Shown: one piece after another, positions 8,374 to 17,046 of the stretch
How positions within the stretch are numbered: the first letter of the stretch is position 1
Layout of the letters: each line of letters begins with the position of its first letter
NCBI RefSeq assembly: GCF_030149505.1
Contig: NZ_JASBRN010000012.1
Coordinates: 62,001 to 126,000 of the forward strand
Source of the DNA: Nocardioides sp.
GTDB lineage: Bacteria; Actinomycetota; Actinomycetes; Propionibacteriales; Nocardioidaceae
Direction: 5' to 3'
Length of the DNA stretch: 64,000 bases
Made by a program: the position numbers and the translations under genes
Notes under the pieces: model-generated
The model's database searches: none
What the model was told of the DNA's origin: nothing
What the model saw: only the letters and a program-made list of their open reading frames with translations

Positions 8374-10749
8374 ATGGCCACCCTGCTGCACCGTCTCGGC
8401 ACGACCGCCTTCCGGCGCTGGCGGCTCTTCCTCGCCGGCTGGTTGGCCCTGCTGATCGGACTCGGCGCCTTCGCGGCCGCCTTCTCCGAACCTTTGAGCG
8501 AAGAAGTAAGCATCCCTGGCATCCCGTCCGAGGAGGCGGCCGACCTCCAGGCCGAGCTGTTCCCCGGGGCCGAGAGCGCTTTCGATTCCACGGCCGTCAA
8601 CGTCGTGATCCAGGCTCCGCGCGGCGAGAGGCTGGACGACCGTAGGTGGCAGCGCGAGATCACCTCGCTCTCCGCGGCCATCGCGGACCTCCCTCAGCAG
8701 GCGCAGGACCCGATCATCGTGGGTCCCGTCGAGGGCGCCGCGCAGATCGAGGAGCAGCTCGTCGGGGCTGCCCGCAGCCAGGGCGGAGGCCCGGAGTCGA
8801 TCGAGCGCGCCCGGGCGAACGCGGCCGCGCTGTCCCCTCTCACCGACGACGGCCGCACCGGCATTCTGACGTTCGAGTGGGACGCCGACTCGCCGGTGGA
8901 GGTCGAGCCCACAACGATCGATGAGCTGGAGGAGGTCATGGCCGAGGCCCGTGAGTCGGGGCTTCGCGTGGAGGCCAACGGGCCCGGAGCCAGCCCGCTC
9001 TCCCCGCCCGAGGCGTCGTCGGAGGCGCTGGGCCTCGCTGTGGCCCTCATCGTCCTCGTCCTGACGTTCGGTTCGTTGATGGCGGCCGGAATGCCCCTGT
9101 TCAACGCCATCATCGGCGTCGCCATCGGCTTGGCCGGCGTCACCGGACTCACCGCCTTCTTGGACATCAACCAGTCCGCCACGATCCTCGCCACGATGAT
9201 CGGGATCGCCGTCGGTATCGACTACACCCTGTTCATCCTGGCCCGCTACCGCACCGAACTGCACCACACCGACGACCGGGAGGCCGCCGTCGGCGTAGCC
9301 GTCGGAACAGCCGGCTCGGCCGTCGTCTTCGCCGGCCTCACCGTGCTCATCGCGCTGTCCGCGCTGTCGGTGGTCAGGATCCCCTTCCTCACCGTCATGG
9401 GACTCGCCGCCGCCGCGACGGTGACCGTGGCGGTCCTCGTCGCACTCACGCTGCTGCCCGCACTCCTGGGCATGCTGGGCAAGCGCGCCTTCGGCGGTCG
9501 CGTCCGTCGCTACCAGCCGGCTCGGGAGGCAGATGGCCAGATCCTCAACAACGGTGTGCGTTGGGCCCGCCTCATCCGACGGGCACCGCTGGCCGTGATC
9601 GCGGTGACGGTCATCGGGCTCGCCTCCATCGCCATCCCGCTGAAGGACCTGCAGCTCGCCTTCCCCACCGACTCGACCGCTCCGGCCGACACCACCCAGC
9701 GCAAGGCGTCGGACCTCATCGCCGACGCCTTCGGGCCAGGACGCGAAGGCCCGCTCCTGGTGGTCGTGGACGCCCGGGACGTTGCCGAGCAGGAGCGTCA
9801 GACCGCCTTCCAGGAGGTCGCCGACTGGGCAGGCGGCCAGGACGGCGTGACCAACGCACAGGTGGTCGCGACCAACGCAGAAGTCACCCCTCGGGGCGAC
9901 GTCCGCAGTCCCGCCACCGGGGCCCTGGTCCAAGTCGTACCTGAGTTCGGCCCGGAGTCCTCCGAGGCGCAGGATCTGTTGGCCGACCTCAGGGAGGGTG
10001 AGGACGCGATCGAACAGGAGACCGGGACCGATACCGGCGTGACCGGCCTGACCGCGATCACCACCGACGTCTCGGACCGTCTCGGCGACGCGCTGCCGAT
10101 CTACCTCGCGATCGTCATCGGTCTCGCATTCATCCTGCTCATCCTCGTCTTCCGGTCCATCCTGGTCCCGCTCACGGCGACGCTGGGGTTCCTGCTCTCC
10201 GTCCTGGCCACCCTCGGGGCGACGGTGGCGGTGTTCAGCCAGGGCGCCTTCGGCCTCTTCGAGGGACAGCCGATCGTCAGCTTCATGCCTATCTTCCTGA
10301 TCGGTCTGGTCTTCGGTCTGGCGATGGACTACCAGGTCTTCCTGGTCACGCGCATGCGTGAGGCGCACGTGCATGGCAGGAGCACCGCCGAAGCGGTCAT
10401 CGACGGCTTCCGCAACTCGGCCCGGGTCGTCACCGCGGCCGCCACGATCATGATCGCCGTCTTCGCGGCCTTCATGCTGCAGGAGGACGCCATCATCAAG
10501 TCGATGGGCTTCGCTCTGGCGGCCGCGATCGTCTTCGACGCCTTCATCGTCCGGATGGCCCTGATCCCTGCGCTGCTCTTCCTGCTGGGTGAGAGGGCCT
10601 GGTGGATTCCCACGTGGCTGGACAAGATCCTGCCGAACGTCGACGTCGAGGGTGAGAAGCTGCAGCGCCCGCACCTGGCTGCCGGCGGCCACGCGCTGTC
10701 GGAGACCGACCTCGACGAGGCGGCCGACGACTCCGACGTGCTCGTCTGA
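8374..10749 (+). CDS. MMPL family RND-type transporter
   Basis: 791 residues. It has the classical duplicated architecture: a membrane helix near the N-terminus, an extracytoplasmic loop, five helices including GIAVGIDYTLFILARYR, a second large loop, then a second helix block including GLVFGLAMDYQVFLVTRMREA. The paired GxDYxxF/MDYxxF motifs carry the Asp-Tyr pair used for proton coupling in MmpL and HpnN proteins. Substrates of this family are lipids, antibiotics or siderophores; none can be assigned here. ATG 8374 follows AGGAG, so the 16-residue extension in the track is dropped. A strong hairpin follows the stop. Confidence 0.9.
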   Translation: MATLLHRLGTTAFRRWRLFLAGWLALLIGLGAFAAAFSEPLSEEVSIPGIPSEEAADLQAELFPGAESAFDSTAVNVVIQAPRGERLDDRRWQREITSLSAAIADLPQQAQDPIIVGPVEGAAQIEEQLVGAARSQGGGPESIERARANAAALSPLTDDGRTGILTFEWDADSPVEVEPTTIDELEEVMAEARESGLRVEANGPGASPLSPPEASSEALGLAVALIVLVLTFGSLMAAGMPLFNAIIGVAIGLAGVTGLTAFLDINQSATILATMIGIAVGIDYTLFILARYRTELHHTDDREAAVGVAVGTAGSAVVFAGLTVLIALSALSVVRIPFLTVMGLAAAATVTVAVLVALTLLPALLGMLGKRAFGGRVRRYQPAREADGQILNNGVRWARLIRRAPLAVIAVTVIGLASIAIPLKDLQLAFPTDSTAPADTTQRKASDLIADAFGPGREGPLLVVVDARDVAEQERQTAFQEVADWAGGQDGVTNAQVVATNAEVTPRGDVRSPATGALVQVVPEFGPESSEAQDLLADLREGEDAIEQETGTDTGVTGLTAITTDVSDRLGDALPIYLAIVIGLAFILLILVFRSILVPLTATLGFLLSVLATLGATVAVFSQGAFGLFEGQPIVSFMPIFLIGLVFGLAMDYQVFLVTRMREAHVHGRSTAEAVIDGFRNSARVVTAAATIMIAVFAAFMLQEDAIIKSMGFALAAAIVFDAFIVRMALIPALLFLLGERAWWIPTWLDKILPNVDVEGEKLQRPHLAAGGHALSETDLDEAADDSDVLV

Positions 10750-10763
10750 GCCTCCACGCACCA

Positions 10764-10796
10764 GAGCCCGCCCCCGGTCCGACCGGGGGCGGGCTC
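10764..10796 (+). terminator. Hairpin after the MMPL gene
   Basis: A perfect 16-bp GC-rich stem (GAGCCCGCCCCCGGTC and its complement) with a single central base, 14 bp after the MMPL stop codon. There is no U-run, as is usual for actinobacterial hairpin terminators. Confidence 0.7.
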
Positions 10797-10826
10797 GTGC
10801 GTGTGGGGGTGCGCGCGGCGGCGTAC

Positions 10827-10878
10827 TCCGAATCACCTGTGATACCCAGCTCGCGCTGAGCATCAGAAATGATTCGGA
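10827..10878. repeat. Inverted repeat upstream of the SRPBCC gene end
   Basis: TCCGAATCA (10827-10835) and TGATTCGGA (10870-10878) form a perfect 9-bp inverted repeat with a 34-nt centre, lying between the MMPL terminator and the convergent SRPBCC gene. It may be a weak terminator for the minus-strand operon. Confidence 0.4.
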
Positions 10879-10889
10879 CTACCCCGCGC

Positions 10890-11363
10890 TCAGACCTCCC
10901 GCGCGCCCAACCGGGCGAGCAGGTTGTCGGCGAACCGGTCGCCCATCTTCCCGACGACACCCTTCATCGTGGCGGTGACCGCCTTGGAGGAGAGCCGGGG
11001 CAGCGGGAGGTCGAGGCAGATCTCCAGGCTGGTGCGCAGCAGGGTGCCCTCGTCGTGCTCGGCCAGGTCGTACCACCCCTCGACCGCGGACCGCTCGGTG
11101 CGCCCAGCGGGCGGGTCGTGGGTGAACTCGATCCGGCTCGGCTCGTCGAAGTCCATCCGCTCGGTGAAGACCGGCGAGACCGACCTGCCCAGCACCTCGA
11201 TCCCGCCGAGCTCCCAGGTCCAGTGGTCCCCGTCGGCGGTGATCCGCCGGACGAAGGGGGTCATCTCCGCGATCGCGTCGGGGTCCTCGAGCAGCGCCCA
11301 GACCTCCTCGCGGCTCGCGGTGATGACCGCGCTGGCCTCGGTGCCGGCGGTGAAGCGGGTCAC
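10890..11363 (-). CDS. SRPBCC (START-like) family protein
   Basis: 157 residues from GTG 11363, which overlaps the glutathione peroxidase stop as GTGA. The pattern TRFTAGTEASAVITASREEVWALLEDPDAIAEM, with a long C-terminal helix ending in MGDRFADNLLARLG, is the polyketide cyclase/coenzyme Q binding (SRPBCC) fold that encloses a hydrophobic ligand. The ligand is unknown. The ORF track merges it with an out-of-frame read of the upstream gene. Translational coupling to a peroxidase suggests a role in handling oxidised lipids or quinones, which is inference only. Confidence 0.8.
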   Translation of the reverse strand: MTRFTAGTEASAVITASREEVWALLEDPDAIAEMTPFVRRITADGDHWTWELGGIEVLGRSVSPVFTERMDFDEPSRIEFTHDPPAGRTERSAVEGWYDLAEHDEGTLLRTSLEICLDLPLPRLSSKAVTATMKGVVGKMGDRFADNLLARLGAREV

Positions 11364-11842
11364 GCGGCGAGGGCCTTCTCGATGTCGGCGGCGATCTTCT
11401 CGGGCTTGGTGGTGGGCGAGTAGCGGCCGAGGACCTGGCCGTCCTTGCCGAGGAGGTACTTGGTGAAGTTCCACTTGATCTTGCTGCCCAGCAGGCCGCC
11501 CTTCTCCGAGCGCAGCCACTGGTAGAGCGGGTGCGCCCCGTCGCCGTTGACCTCGATCTTGGAGAAGAGCGGGAAGGTCACGCCGAAGTTGCGCTCGCAG
11601 AAACCGGCGATCTCCGCGTCGTCGCCCGGCTCCTGGTGGCCGAACTGGTCGCACGGGAAGCCCAGCACGGTGAAGCCACGCGCGCTGTAGGTGTCGTGCA
11701 GCTGCTGGAGGCCCTGGTACTGCGGGGTGAAGCCGCACTGCGAGGCCGTGTTCACGACAAGGACCACCTGGCCCTTGTACTCCGAGAGGTCGATGTCGCG
11801 CCCGTCGATGGAGCGCGCGGAGAAGTCCTGGAGCGAGGTCAT
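11360..11842 (-). CDS. Glutathione peroxidase family thiol peroxidase
   Basis: 160 residues. The peroxidatic motif is VVNTASQCGFTPQY, with Cys rather than selenocysteine; the Gln of FPCDQFGHQEP and the KWNFTKYLL Trp-Asn complete the catalytic tetrad. Actinobacteria lack glutathione, so enzymes of this family there are expected to be thioredoxin- or mycothiol-linked and to reduce lipid and hydrogen peroxides. The length is typical of bacterial BtuE/Gpx. It is the first gene of a two-gene operon. Confidence 0.92.
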   Translation of the reverse strand: MTSLQDFSARSIDGRDIDLSEYKGQVVLVVNTASQCGFTPQYQGLQQLHDTYSARGFTVLGFPCDQFGHQEPGDDAEIAGFCERNFGVTFPLFSKIEVNGDGAHPLYQWLRSEKGGLLGSKIKWNFTKYLLGKDGQVLGRYSPTTKPEKIAADIEKALAA

Positions 11843-11878
11843 GGCTCCGAGTCTGTCAGGGGAGGCCCAGCGCGACCC

Positions 11879-12556
11879 TCACCCGATCATGGTGCCGCGC
11901 ACCTCGACCGAGTGCTGGTACGACGCCGGGTTGGCGTGCCCGTCCAGCAGGACCCGCACGCGCCGGTCGGCCACCGCCAGCACCAGCTCGTCCTCGGTCA
12001 GCGACTCCACGTCCCCGCGCACGACGTAGTCATTGCCCTCGACCCGCTCCAGCAGCGGGCCCGGCGGCACCCGTCGCACGTCGGCGGTCGCCACCATCCG
12101 CAGCTCGGGGCGGGTCCGGCCGCGCAGCAGCAGCACGACGGCGACGAGGAGCAGCACCCCGGCGTTGACGACCAGCAGGGTCGCCTGCCCGGTGCCGCCC
12201 TGCTCGCCCTCGACCCGGTACGTCGCGGGGTCGTCCTCGAGCCAGGTGACCTCGACCTCCCCGGTGGCCACCGCGTCGTCGTACGCCGCGGGCTCGAGGG
12301 TGGCCGTGCGCGCGAGGAGACCGGCCTCGCCCGGCTCCTCGCCCTCGGCGGCGTCGTCCGGGGCGACCGCCTCGGTCACCGCCGGCGGCAGGGCGACGAC
12401 CACCTGCCCCTCCGGCATGCCCTCGGTCGAGGCGGCCACGCGCTCGGAGACGCCGTCGCGGTCCAACCGCTCCTGGGTCCACCACGAGCCGAGCGGGCCG
12501 AGGTTGACGACCACGACGAGCAGCAGCAGGAGCAGCAGGCGGGTTCGGCGGGACAC
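11879..12556 (-). CDS. Two-helix membrane protein, unknown function
   Basis: 225 residues from GTG 12556 (VSRRTRLLLLLLL). One membrane helix lies at residues 5-22 and a second near 127-145 (ATLLVVNAGVLLLVAVVLLLRG). An acidic exported domain of about 100 residues lies between them (AAEGEEPGEAGLL, YDDAVATGEVEVTWLEDDP), and a C-terminal cytoplasmic beta-rich part follows. No known family was recognised. The track merges it with upstream out-of-frame sequence. Confidence 0.65.
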   Translation of the reverse strand: MSRRTRLLLLLLLVVVVNLGPLGSWWTQERLDRDGVSERVAASTEGMPEGQVVVALPPAVTEAVAPDDAAEGEEPGEAGLLARTATLEPAAYDDAVATGEVEVTWLEDDPATYRVEGEQGGTGQATLLVVNAGVLLLVAVVLLLRGRTRPELRMVATADVRRVPPGPLLERVEGNDYVVRGDVESLTEDELVLAVADRRVRVLLDGHANPASYQHSVEVRGTMIG

Positions 12557-12589
12557 GGCGACCAGTATCGGTCCCCACCGTGGGTCTCT

Positions 12590-12690
12590 CCCGCCCCGCC
12601 ACCGTCGGTCTCTGCCGGCGAGCGCCAGCGAGCCGTCGTCGAGACCGCCGTACCCCTCCGTGGTCGCCGACCACAGCCAGCTCACGCGGT
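12590..12690. repeat. Extragenic repeat remnant at the broken DUF429 3-prime end
   Basis: Contains GGTCTCGACGACGGCTCGCT on the minus strand followed by GCGCTCGCC, and shares the GGTCTCGAC core and GCTCG-rich body with the 52.6-52.8 kb repeats. Two copies of GAGACC-n-ACGGTGG lie nearby. Elements of this type are common between genes in related high-GC actinobacteria. It overlaps the point where the DUF429 reading frame loses family similarity. Confidence 0.45.
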
Positions 12691-13113
12691 CTCGACGACG
12701 CCCTCGCCCAGCGGCTCGGGCTGCTCGACCAACGGAGGACCGACGCCCTCGCGGGGCGGGTCGAACCACGGGCGCGAGCGGTTGGCGACGTGGCACCCGC
12801 AGCCGTAGCGGCCGTACGCCGAGGTCAGCTCGCGCTCGGCGCCGCGGGTCCCGGTGGCGTTCGGGACCTCCAGCGGGGCGTCGACGGCCACGACCCCCCA
12901 CGGCCCGGGCAGCCCACCCAGCCAGGCGTCGAGCTCCTCGTCGGTGACGACGGTGCCCGAGCGCAGCAACCGGCCGTCGGCGTCGACCGCCGCCACCCCC
13001 GTGCGCGCGGTGGTGCCCCAGGCCAGGTCGATGCCCACGTGCAGCGTCGCCCCGGCGGGACCGACTGGACCGCCGGGGGCGGCGGCTGCGGGATCAGGCG
13101 AGGGAGGCGGCAC
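12682..13113 (-). CDS. DUF429 domain protein, C-terminally truncated
   Basis: 143 residues. The N-terminal two thirds match the DUF429 pattern: HVGIDLAWGTTARTGVAAVD, VAVDAPLEVPNATGTRGAERELTSAYGRYGCGCHVAN. Family members are usually around 230-260 residues, and here the sequence runs out soon after the HVANR motif into a low-complexity tail (VEQPEPLGEGVVETA) that lies in extragenic repeat sequence. It is therefore probably a broken gene. It overlaps the end of the SDR gene by 20 bp. The biochemical function of DUF429 is not established. Confidence 0.65.
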   Translation of the reverse strand: MPPPSPDPAAAAPGGPVGPAGATLHVGIDLAWGTTARTGVAAVDADGRLLRSGTVVTDEELDAWLGGLPGPWGVVAVDAPLEVPNATGTRGAERELTSAYGRYGCGCHVANRSRPWFDPPREGVGPPLVEQPEPLGEGVVETA

Positions 13114-14077
13114 CCGTGGCCTCGGCGACGTAGGCGAGCAGTCGGGCGCGCAGGGCGGGGTCCTCGGCCCGCTGCCAGCCGAAGGTCGTGGGCCGCTGGC
13201 GCCGGTCGTGCCAGAAGTGGCCCGGCTGCGACGGGGGCCGGGTGGCGACCAACCAGACCGCGGTGTCGGCGCCGTCGGCGGGCGTGCGCTTCACGCGGCG
13301 CGTGAGGCGGTCGAAGCGGGGCAGGCTCTCGGTGACGCCGGGGGTGGTGGCCCAGCCGGGGTGCATCGACTCGACCAGCACCCCGGTCCCGCGCAGCTGC
13401 TCGGCCCACGCGTCGGCCATGACGACCTGCATCCGCTTGGTGCGGGCGTAGGCCTGCACCCCGTCGTACTCCCCGCGGCGGAACTCCACGTCGTCGGCGT
13501 CCTGCGCGTGCAGCGAGGCGCCGTACATCCCGCCGGAGCTCATCCAGACCACGCTCGCCGGGCCCGCGAGGAGCTGGTCCCGCAGGAGGGTGGTCATGAG
13601 GTGCGGGCCGAGGACGTGGCAGGCCAGCGAGAGCTCGTGGCCCTGCGGGCTCTCGGTGCGCTCGGGCGGCATGACGCCGGCGTTGTGCACCAGCCCGTGC
13701 AGCGCGTCGACGCGGCCGACCAGGTCGGTGCACCACGCGCGGACGGCGTCGAGGTCGGAGACATCGCAGACCTCCTCGACCACGTCGGCGTTCGGGACGG
13801 CCTGGCGCAGCTCCCTGGCGTACGCCGCGACCTTGTCGGCGTTGCGACCGAGCAGGTGCACGGTCGCGCCCAGGTCGAGGAAGGAGCGCGCCATCGCCTC
13901 GCCGATGCCCGACGTGGCCCCGGTGACCACGACGCGCCGGCCGGTCATCGACCCCGGGGCAGGGTCGGCGGGCCAGGTCGGCAGCCGGCGTCGTACGTCG
14001 GAGCCGACCGCGGTGTAGCCCAGCACCACCGAGCGGTCCAGGGCGCTGTCGACCAGTCGGGCGAGTGTCTGCTTCAC
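13094..14077 (-). CDS. Short-chain dehydrogenase/reductase, retinol dehydrogenase-like
   Basis: 327 residues. After a 45-residue N-terminal extension the Rossmann fold begins with RRVVVTGATSGIGEAMA (cofactor loop); LVHNAGVMP is the NAG motif and the catalytic YARTK (YxxxK) is present, preceded by the Ser in SVVWMSSGG. The GRN after strand 2 suggests NADP(H). It resembles the DHRS12/RDH group that reduces lipid aldehydes or ketones. The GTG start lies 6 nt after a TAGGCT box (minus strand, 14084-14089), so the transcript is probably leaderless. Confidence 0.88.
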   Translation of the reverse strand: MKQTLARLVDSALDRSVVLGYTAVGSDVRRRLPTWPADPAPGSMTGRRVVVTGATSGIGEAMARSFLDLGATVHLLGRNADKVAAYARELRQAVPNADVVEEVCDVSDLDAVRAWCTDLVGRVDALHGLVHNAGVMPPERTESPQGHELSLACHVLGPHLMTTLLRDQLLAGPASVVWMSSGGMYGASLHAQDADDVEFRRGEYDGVQAYARTKRMQVVMADAWAEQLRGTGVLVESMHPGWATTPGVTESLPRFDRLTRRVKRTPADGADTAVWLVATRPPSQPGHFWHDRRQRPTTFGWQRAEDPALRARLLAYVAEATGAASLA

Positions 14078-14257
14078 GTCCCGAGCCTAGGCAGACGGCC
14101 GGCACCCGGTGGAGGGCCGGGCGGGGGGCGGAATAACCCGATGAGTTCGAGGGCTGGCCCAGGTCAGACTGTCCGTGGCCGCGCCCTCGCACGCCCGTCG
14201 ACGCCGGACCACCGGTCCCGCTCCCCTGCTCACCCGCTGCCTCGTCTGGAGCCCCGC

Positions 14258-15721
14258 ATGACCTCGCCCACCACAGCCGCCCCCGAGCGCGCCGACGCGC
14301 CCGTCGACTACGGCGTGCTGCGCTGGCTGGTCCTCGCGACCTTCATCGTGATCCTCAACGAGACGATCATGGTCAACGCGATCCCGCGGCTGATGGTGGA
14401 GTTCGACGTGACCGCGCGCTCGGCGCAGTGGCTCTCGACGGCGTTCCTGCTGACGATGGCGACGGTGATCCCGGTGACCGGCTGGTTCCTGCAGCGGGTG
14501 ACGACGCGCCAGGCGTTCACGCTCGCGATGCTGACCTTCTGCGCCGGCACCCTCGTCGCCGCGCTCGCGCCGGTCTTCTGGGTGCTGGTCGCGGGCCGGG
14601 TCGTGCAGGCGGCCGGCACCGCGGTGATGATGCCGCTGCTGATGACCACGATCATGAAGATCGTCCCCGTGCACGACCGTGGCCGGGTCATGGGCAACGT
14701 GACCCTGGCGATCTCGGTCGCCCCGGCGCTCGGCCCGGCCGTCTCCGGCGTGATCCTGGCGCTCACCTCGTGGCGCGGGCTCTTCCTCGTCGTCCTGCCG
14801 ATCGCGGTGCTCATCACCGTGGTCTCGCTGCGCCGCCTGCCCGACGTGGGCGAGCCGACCGCGGGCCGGGTGGACGTGGCGTCGGTCGTGCTGGCCGCAC
14901 TGGGCTTCGGCAGCCTGGTCTACGGACTCAGCGGCCTGGGCGAGGGCGCAGGCGGCTCGGTGCCCGCCGAGGTGCCGGCCGTGCTGGGCCTGCTGGTCGT
15001 CGGGCTCTTCGTCCACCGCCAGCTCCGGCTGCAGCGCACCGGCGAGCCGCTGCTCGACCTGCGCACGCTCTCCCACCGCACGTACGCCGTGTCGATCTCG
15101 CTCATGGCGGTGGCGTTCATGGCGATGCTGGCAGCGCTGATCCTGCTGCCGCTCTACCTGCAGGACGTCCGTGGCCTCTCGCCGCTGGCCACGGGGCTGG
15201 TCGTCGCGCCGGGCGGCATCCTCATGGGCCTGCTCGGCCCCCGCGTGGGCCGCGCCTTCGACCGGGTCGGCAGCCGCCCCCTGGTCGTGCCAGGCGCGGT
15301 CGGCATGGTCGTGGCGCTCGGCGCCCTGGCGATGCTGGGCGAGTCGACCCCGGTCGCATTCGTCGTGGGCGCGCACGTGCTGCTGATGGTGAGCCTGGCC
15401 GGCATCTTCACCCCGGTCTTCACCCTCGGCCTCGGTGCGCTGCCGCCGCACCTCTACTCCCACGGCAGCTCGCTGCTCGGCACCACGCAGCAGGTCGCGG
15501 GCGCGATCGGCACCGCGGTGTCGGTCACGATCCTCTCCAGCCGTGCGGCGGCCCTCGCCGAGGAGGGCGCCGGCGAGGCCGAGGCGCTCGTCGGCGGCTT
15601 GCAGTGGGCCTTCGGCCTGGGCGCGGTGATCGCCCTCGCGGTGGTCGGGCTCGCGCTCGTGCTGCCGCGGCACGCACCCGAGGACGCTCCCGAGGACGCC
15701 GAGGTCCCGGTCGGGCACTGA
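14258..15721 (+). CDS. MFS multidrug exporter, DHA2 (14-helix) type
   Basis: 487 residues with about 14 predicted membrane helices. ETIMVNAIPRLMVEFDVTARSAQWLSTAFLL is the helix 1-2 region typical of the EmrB/QacA group, and LGPAVSGVILALTSWRGLF is motif C of drug/proton antiporters. The real start is ATG 14258; the track extends it backwards through the antisense of the SDR gene. The substrate is unknown. Confidence 0.92.
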   Translation: MTSPTTAAPERADAPVDYGVLRWLVLATFIVILNETIMVNAIPRLMVEFDVTARSAQWLSTAFLLTMATVIPVTGWFLQRVTTRQAFTLAMLTFCAGTLVAALAPVFWVLVAGRVVQAAGTAVMMPLLMTTIMKIVPVHDRGRVMGNVTLAISVAPALGPAVSGVILALTSWRGLFLVVLPIAVLITVVSLRRLPDVGEPTAGRVDVASVVLAALGFGSLVYGLSGLGEGAGGSVPAEVPAVLGLLVVGLFVHRQLRLQRTGEPLLDLRTLSHRTYAVSISLMAVAFMAMLAALILLPLYLQDVRGLSPLATGLVVAPGGILMGLLGPRVGRAFDRVGSRPLVVPGAVGMVVALGALAMLGESTPVAFVVGAHVLLMVSLAGIFTPVFTLGLGALPPHLYSHGSSLLGTTQQVAGAIGTAVSVTILSSRAAALAEEGAGEAEALVGGLQWAFGLGAVIALAVVGLALVLPRHAPEDAPEDAEVPVGH

Positions 15722-15736
15722 CCTGGGGCGCGCCGC

Positions 15737-16501
15737 TCAGCCTCCCGGCCGAGCGGCCTCCTCGGCCAGCCACTGCGCGAAGGGCGTGGTCGCGAGCGTG
15801 GCCGTCGGGTCGCCCTGCGCCGTGAGCGTCCCGTCGCGCATGCCGCGCCCCGCGGCGCCGGGCAAGCGCACGGCCACGACGCGGCGGCCCAGGGCCTTGA
15901 CCCGGGCGACCTCGCGCGCCATGTCCGGGACCGAGAGCACCTCCGGGCCGGCCAGGTCCGGCACCCGGCCGGAGGGTCCCTGCTCCACCAGGGCGACCAA
16001 CGCCTCCGCGACCTCGCGGGCTGCGACGGGCTGCGAGCGCATGACCGGCACCAGCGACCACGGCCCGACCCGTACGAACCCGAGTGCCTGCTCGCCGAAC
16101 TCGTGGAACTGCCCCGCCCGCAGCAGGCTCCACGGCTGGTCCGACTCGCGCAGCAACCGCTCCTGCAGCCGCTTCCCGGCGTAGTAGCCCGACGGCACGC
16201 CGTCGACCCCGATGATCGAGAGCGCGACGTGGTGGCCCACACCCGCCACGCGTTCGGCGTCGAGCAGGCCGCCGGTGACCGCGCCGAAGAACGCCTCCGC
16301 CCCGCGCCGGGACTGGGCCGTGGTGTTGGCGACGTCGACGATCACCTCGACACCCTCCAGTCGCTGCGGGAGCCCGGTCCCGGTCGTCAGGTCGACGCCC
16401 GTCGCGCGGGACAGCGGCACCACCTCGTGCCCCCGCTCACCAGCCACCGATACCACGTGCCGGCCCACCGTCCCCGTCGCACCCGCCACCGCGATCCGCA
16501 T
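15737..16501 (-). CDS. NAD(P)-binding atypical SDR, NmrA-like
   Basis: 254 residues from ATG 16501 (AGGA is 8 nt upstream); the track start at 16540 adds 13 poor residues. The N-terminal MRIAVAGATGTVGRHVV is the GxxGxxG dinucleotide-binding loop. No catalytic Tyr-x3-Lys was evident except YYAGKRLQE, so it may be a redox sensor (NmrA type) or a reductase (SDR family 5). It is convergent with the MFS gene, 15 bp apart. Confidence 0.85.
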   Translation of the reverse strand: MRIAVAGATGTVGRHVVSVAGERGHEVVPLSRATGVDLTTGTGLPQRLEGVEVIVDVANTTAQSRRGAEAFFGAVTGGLLDAERVAGVGHHVALSIIGVDGVPSGYYAGKRLQERLLRESDQPWSLLRAGQFHEFGEQALGFVRVGPWSLVPVMRSQPVAAREVAEALVALVEQGPSGRVPDLAGPEVLSVPDMAREVARVKALGRRVVAVRLPGAAGRGMRDGTLTAQGDPTATLATTPFAQWLAEEAARPGG

Positions 16502-16641
16502 GGCGACATCCTGCAGGGACGACGTCCTGGGCGCGCGCATCTGGCGGTGACGAGCCGCTGGAGTCGGACGCCCTCGGCGTTCGGGGCAGACTGACGCCGA
16601 GCACGGAGCGGGACGGAGCCGGACGGAGCCGGACGGAGCGG

Positions 16642-16935
16642 ATGGAGGCGAGCGGCGACGTGGACGAGGAGTACGTCGAGGCGGTGCTGCGCGTGGTCGA
16701 CGCGGTTCAGCCCGGCCACGTGACGACGTACGGCGCCGTCGCGGCCGTCGTGGGTCGCGGCGGACCGCGCCAGGTCGGGACCGTCATGCGGCTGCACGGC
16801 GACCGGGTCGCGTGGTGGCGGGTGGTGCGTGCCGACGGCCGGCCCGCCGACTGCCACGGGGGCACGGCCGTGGAGTTGCTGCGCGCCGAGGGAGCCCCGG
16901 TGCGCTCCGACGGGCGCGTCGACGTACGCCGCTGA
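16642..16935 (+). CDS. Alkyltransferase-like protein (MGMT-fold, no active cysteine)
   Basis: 97 residues. It matches the DNA-binding half of O6-alkylguanine-DNA alkyltransferases: VQPGHVTTYGAVAAVVGRGGPRQVGTVM. The usual PCHR active site is replaced by AWWRVVRADG, the hallmark of ATL proteins, which bind O6-alkylguanine lesions and pass them to nucleotide excision repair rather than repairing them directly. The upstream DNA has three near-identical 10-bp copies (GGACGGAGCC) leading into the ATG. Confidence 0.88.
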   Translation: MEASGDVDEEYVEAVLRVVDAVQPGHVTTYGAVAAVVGRGGPRQVGTVMRLHGDRVAWWRVVRADGRPADCHGGTAVELLRAEGAPVRSDGRVDVRR

Positions 16936-17046
16936 GTGCCGCGGCCGACGTGGCCGGGTCGGCGCGGCCACGTGGTGGACCGCTCGGTCGGGGGAGTCGT
17001 CCGCGCCGGGCTGTCGCGAGGCGGGAACGTTGCTATGGTCCGCGGC

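Noticed and set aside
8362-10863. 833-residue minus-strand ORF opposite the MMPL gene
   Set aside because: Antisense shadow with Asp/His/Gly-rich, domain-free sequence; the MMPL gene in the plus frame has conserved motifs.
12854-14257. N-terminal half of the 955-residue ORF that ends as the MFS transporter
   Set aside because: Reads through antisense DNA of the DUF429 and SDR genes; the MFS start ATG 14258 gives a normal-length protein.
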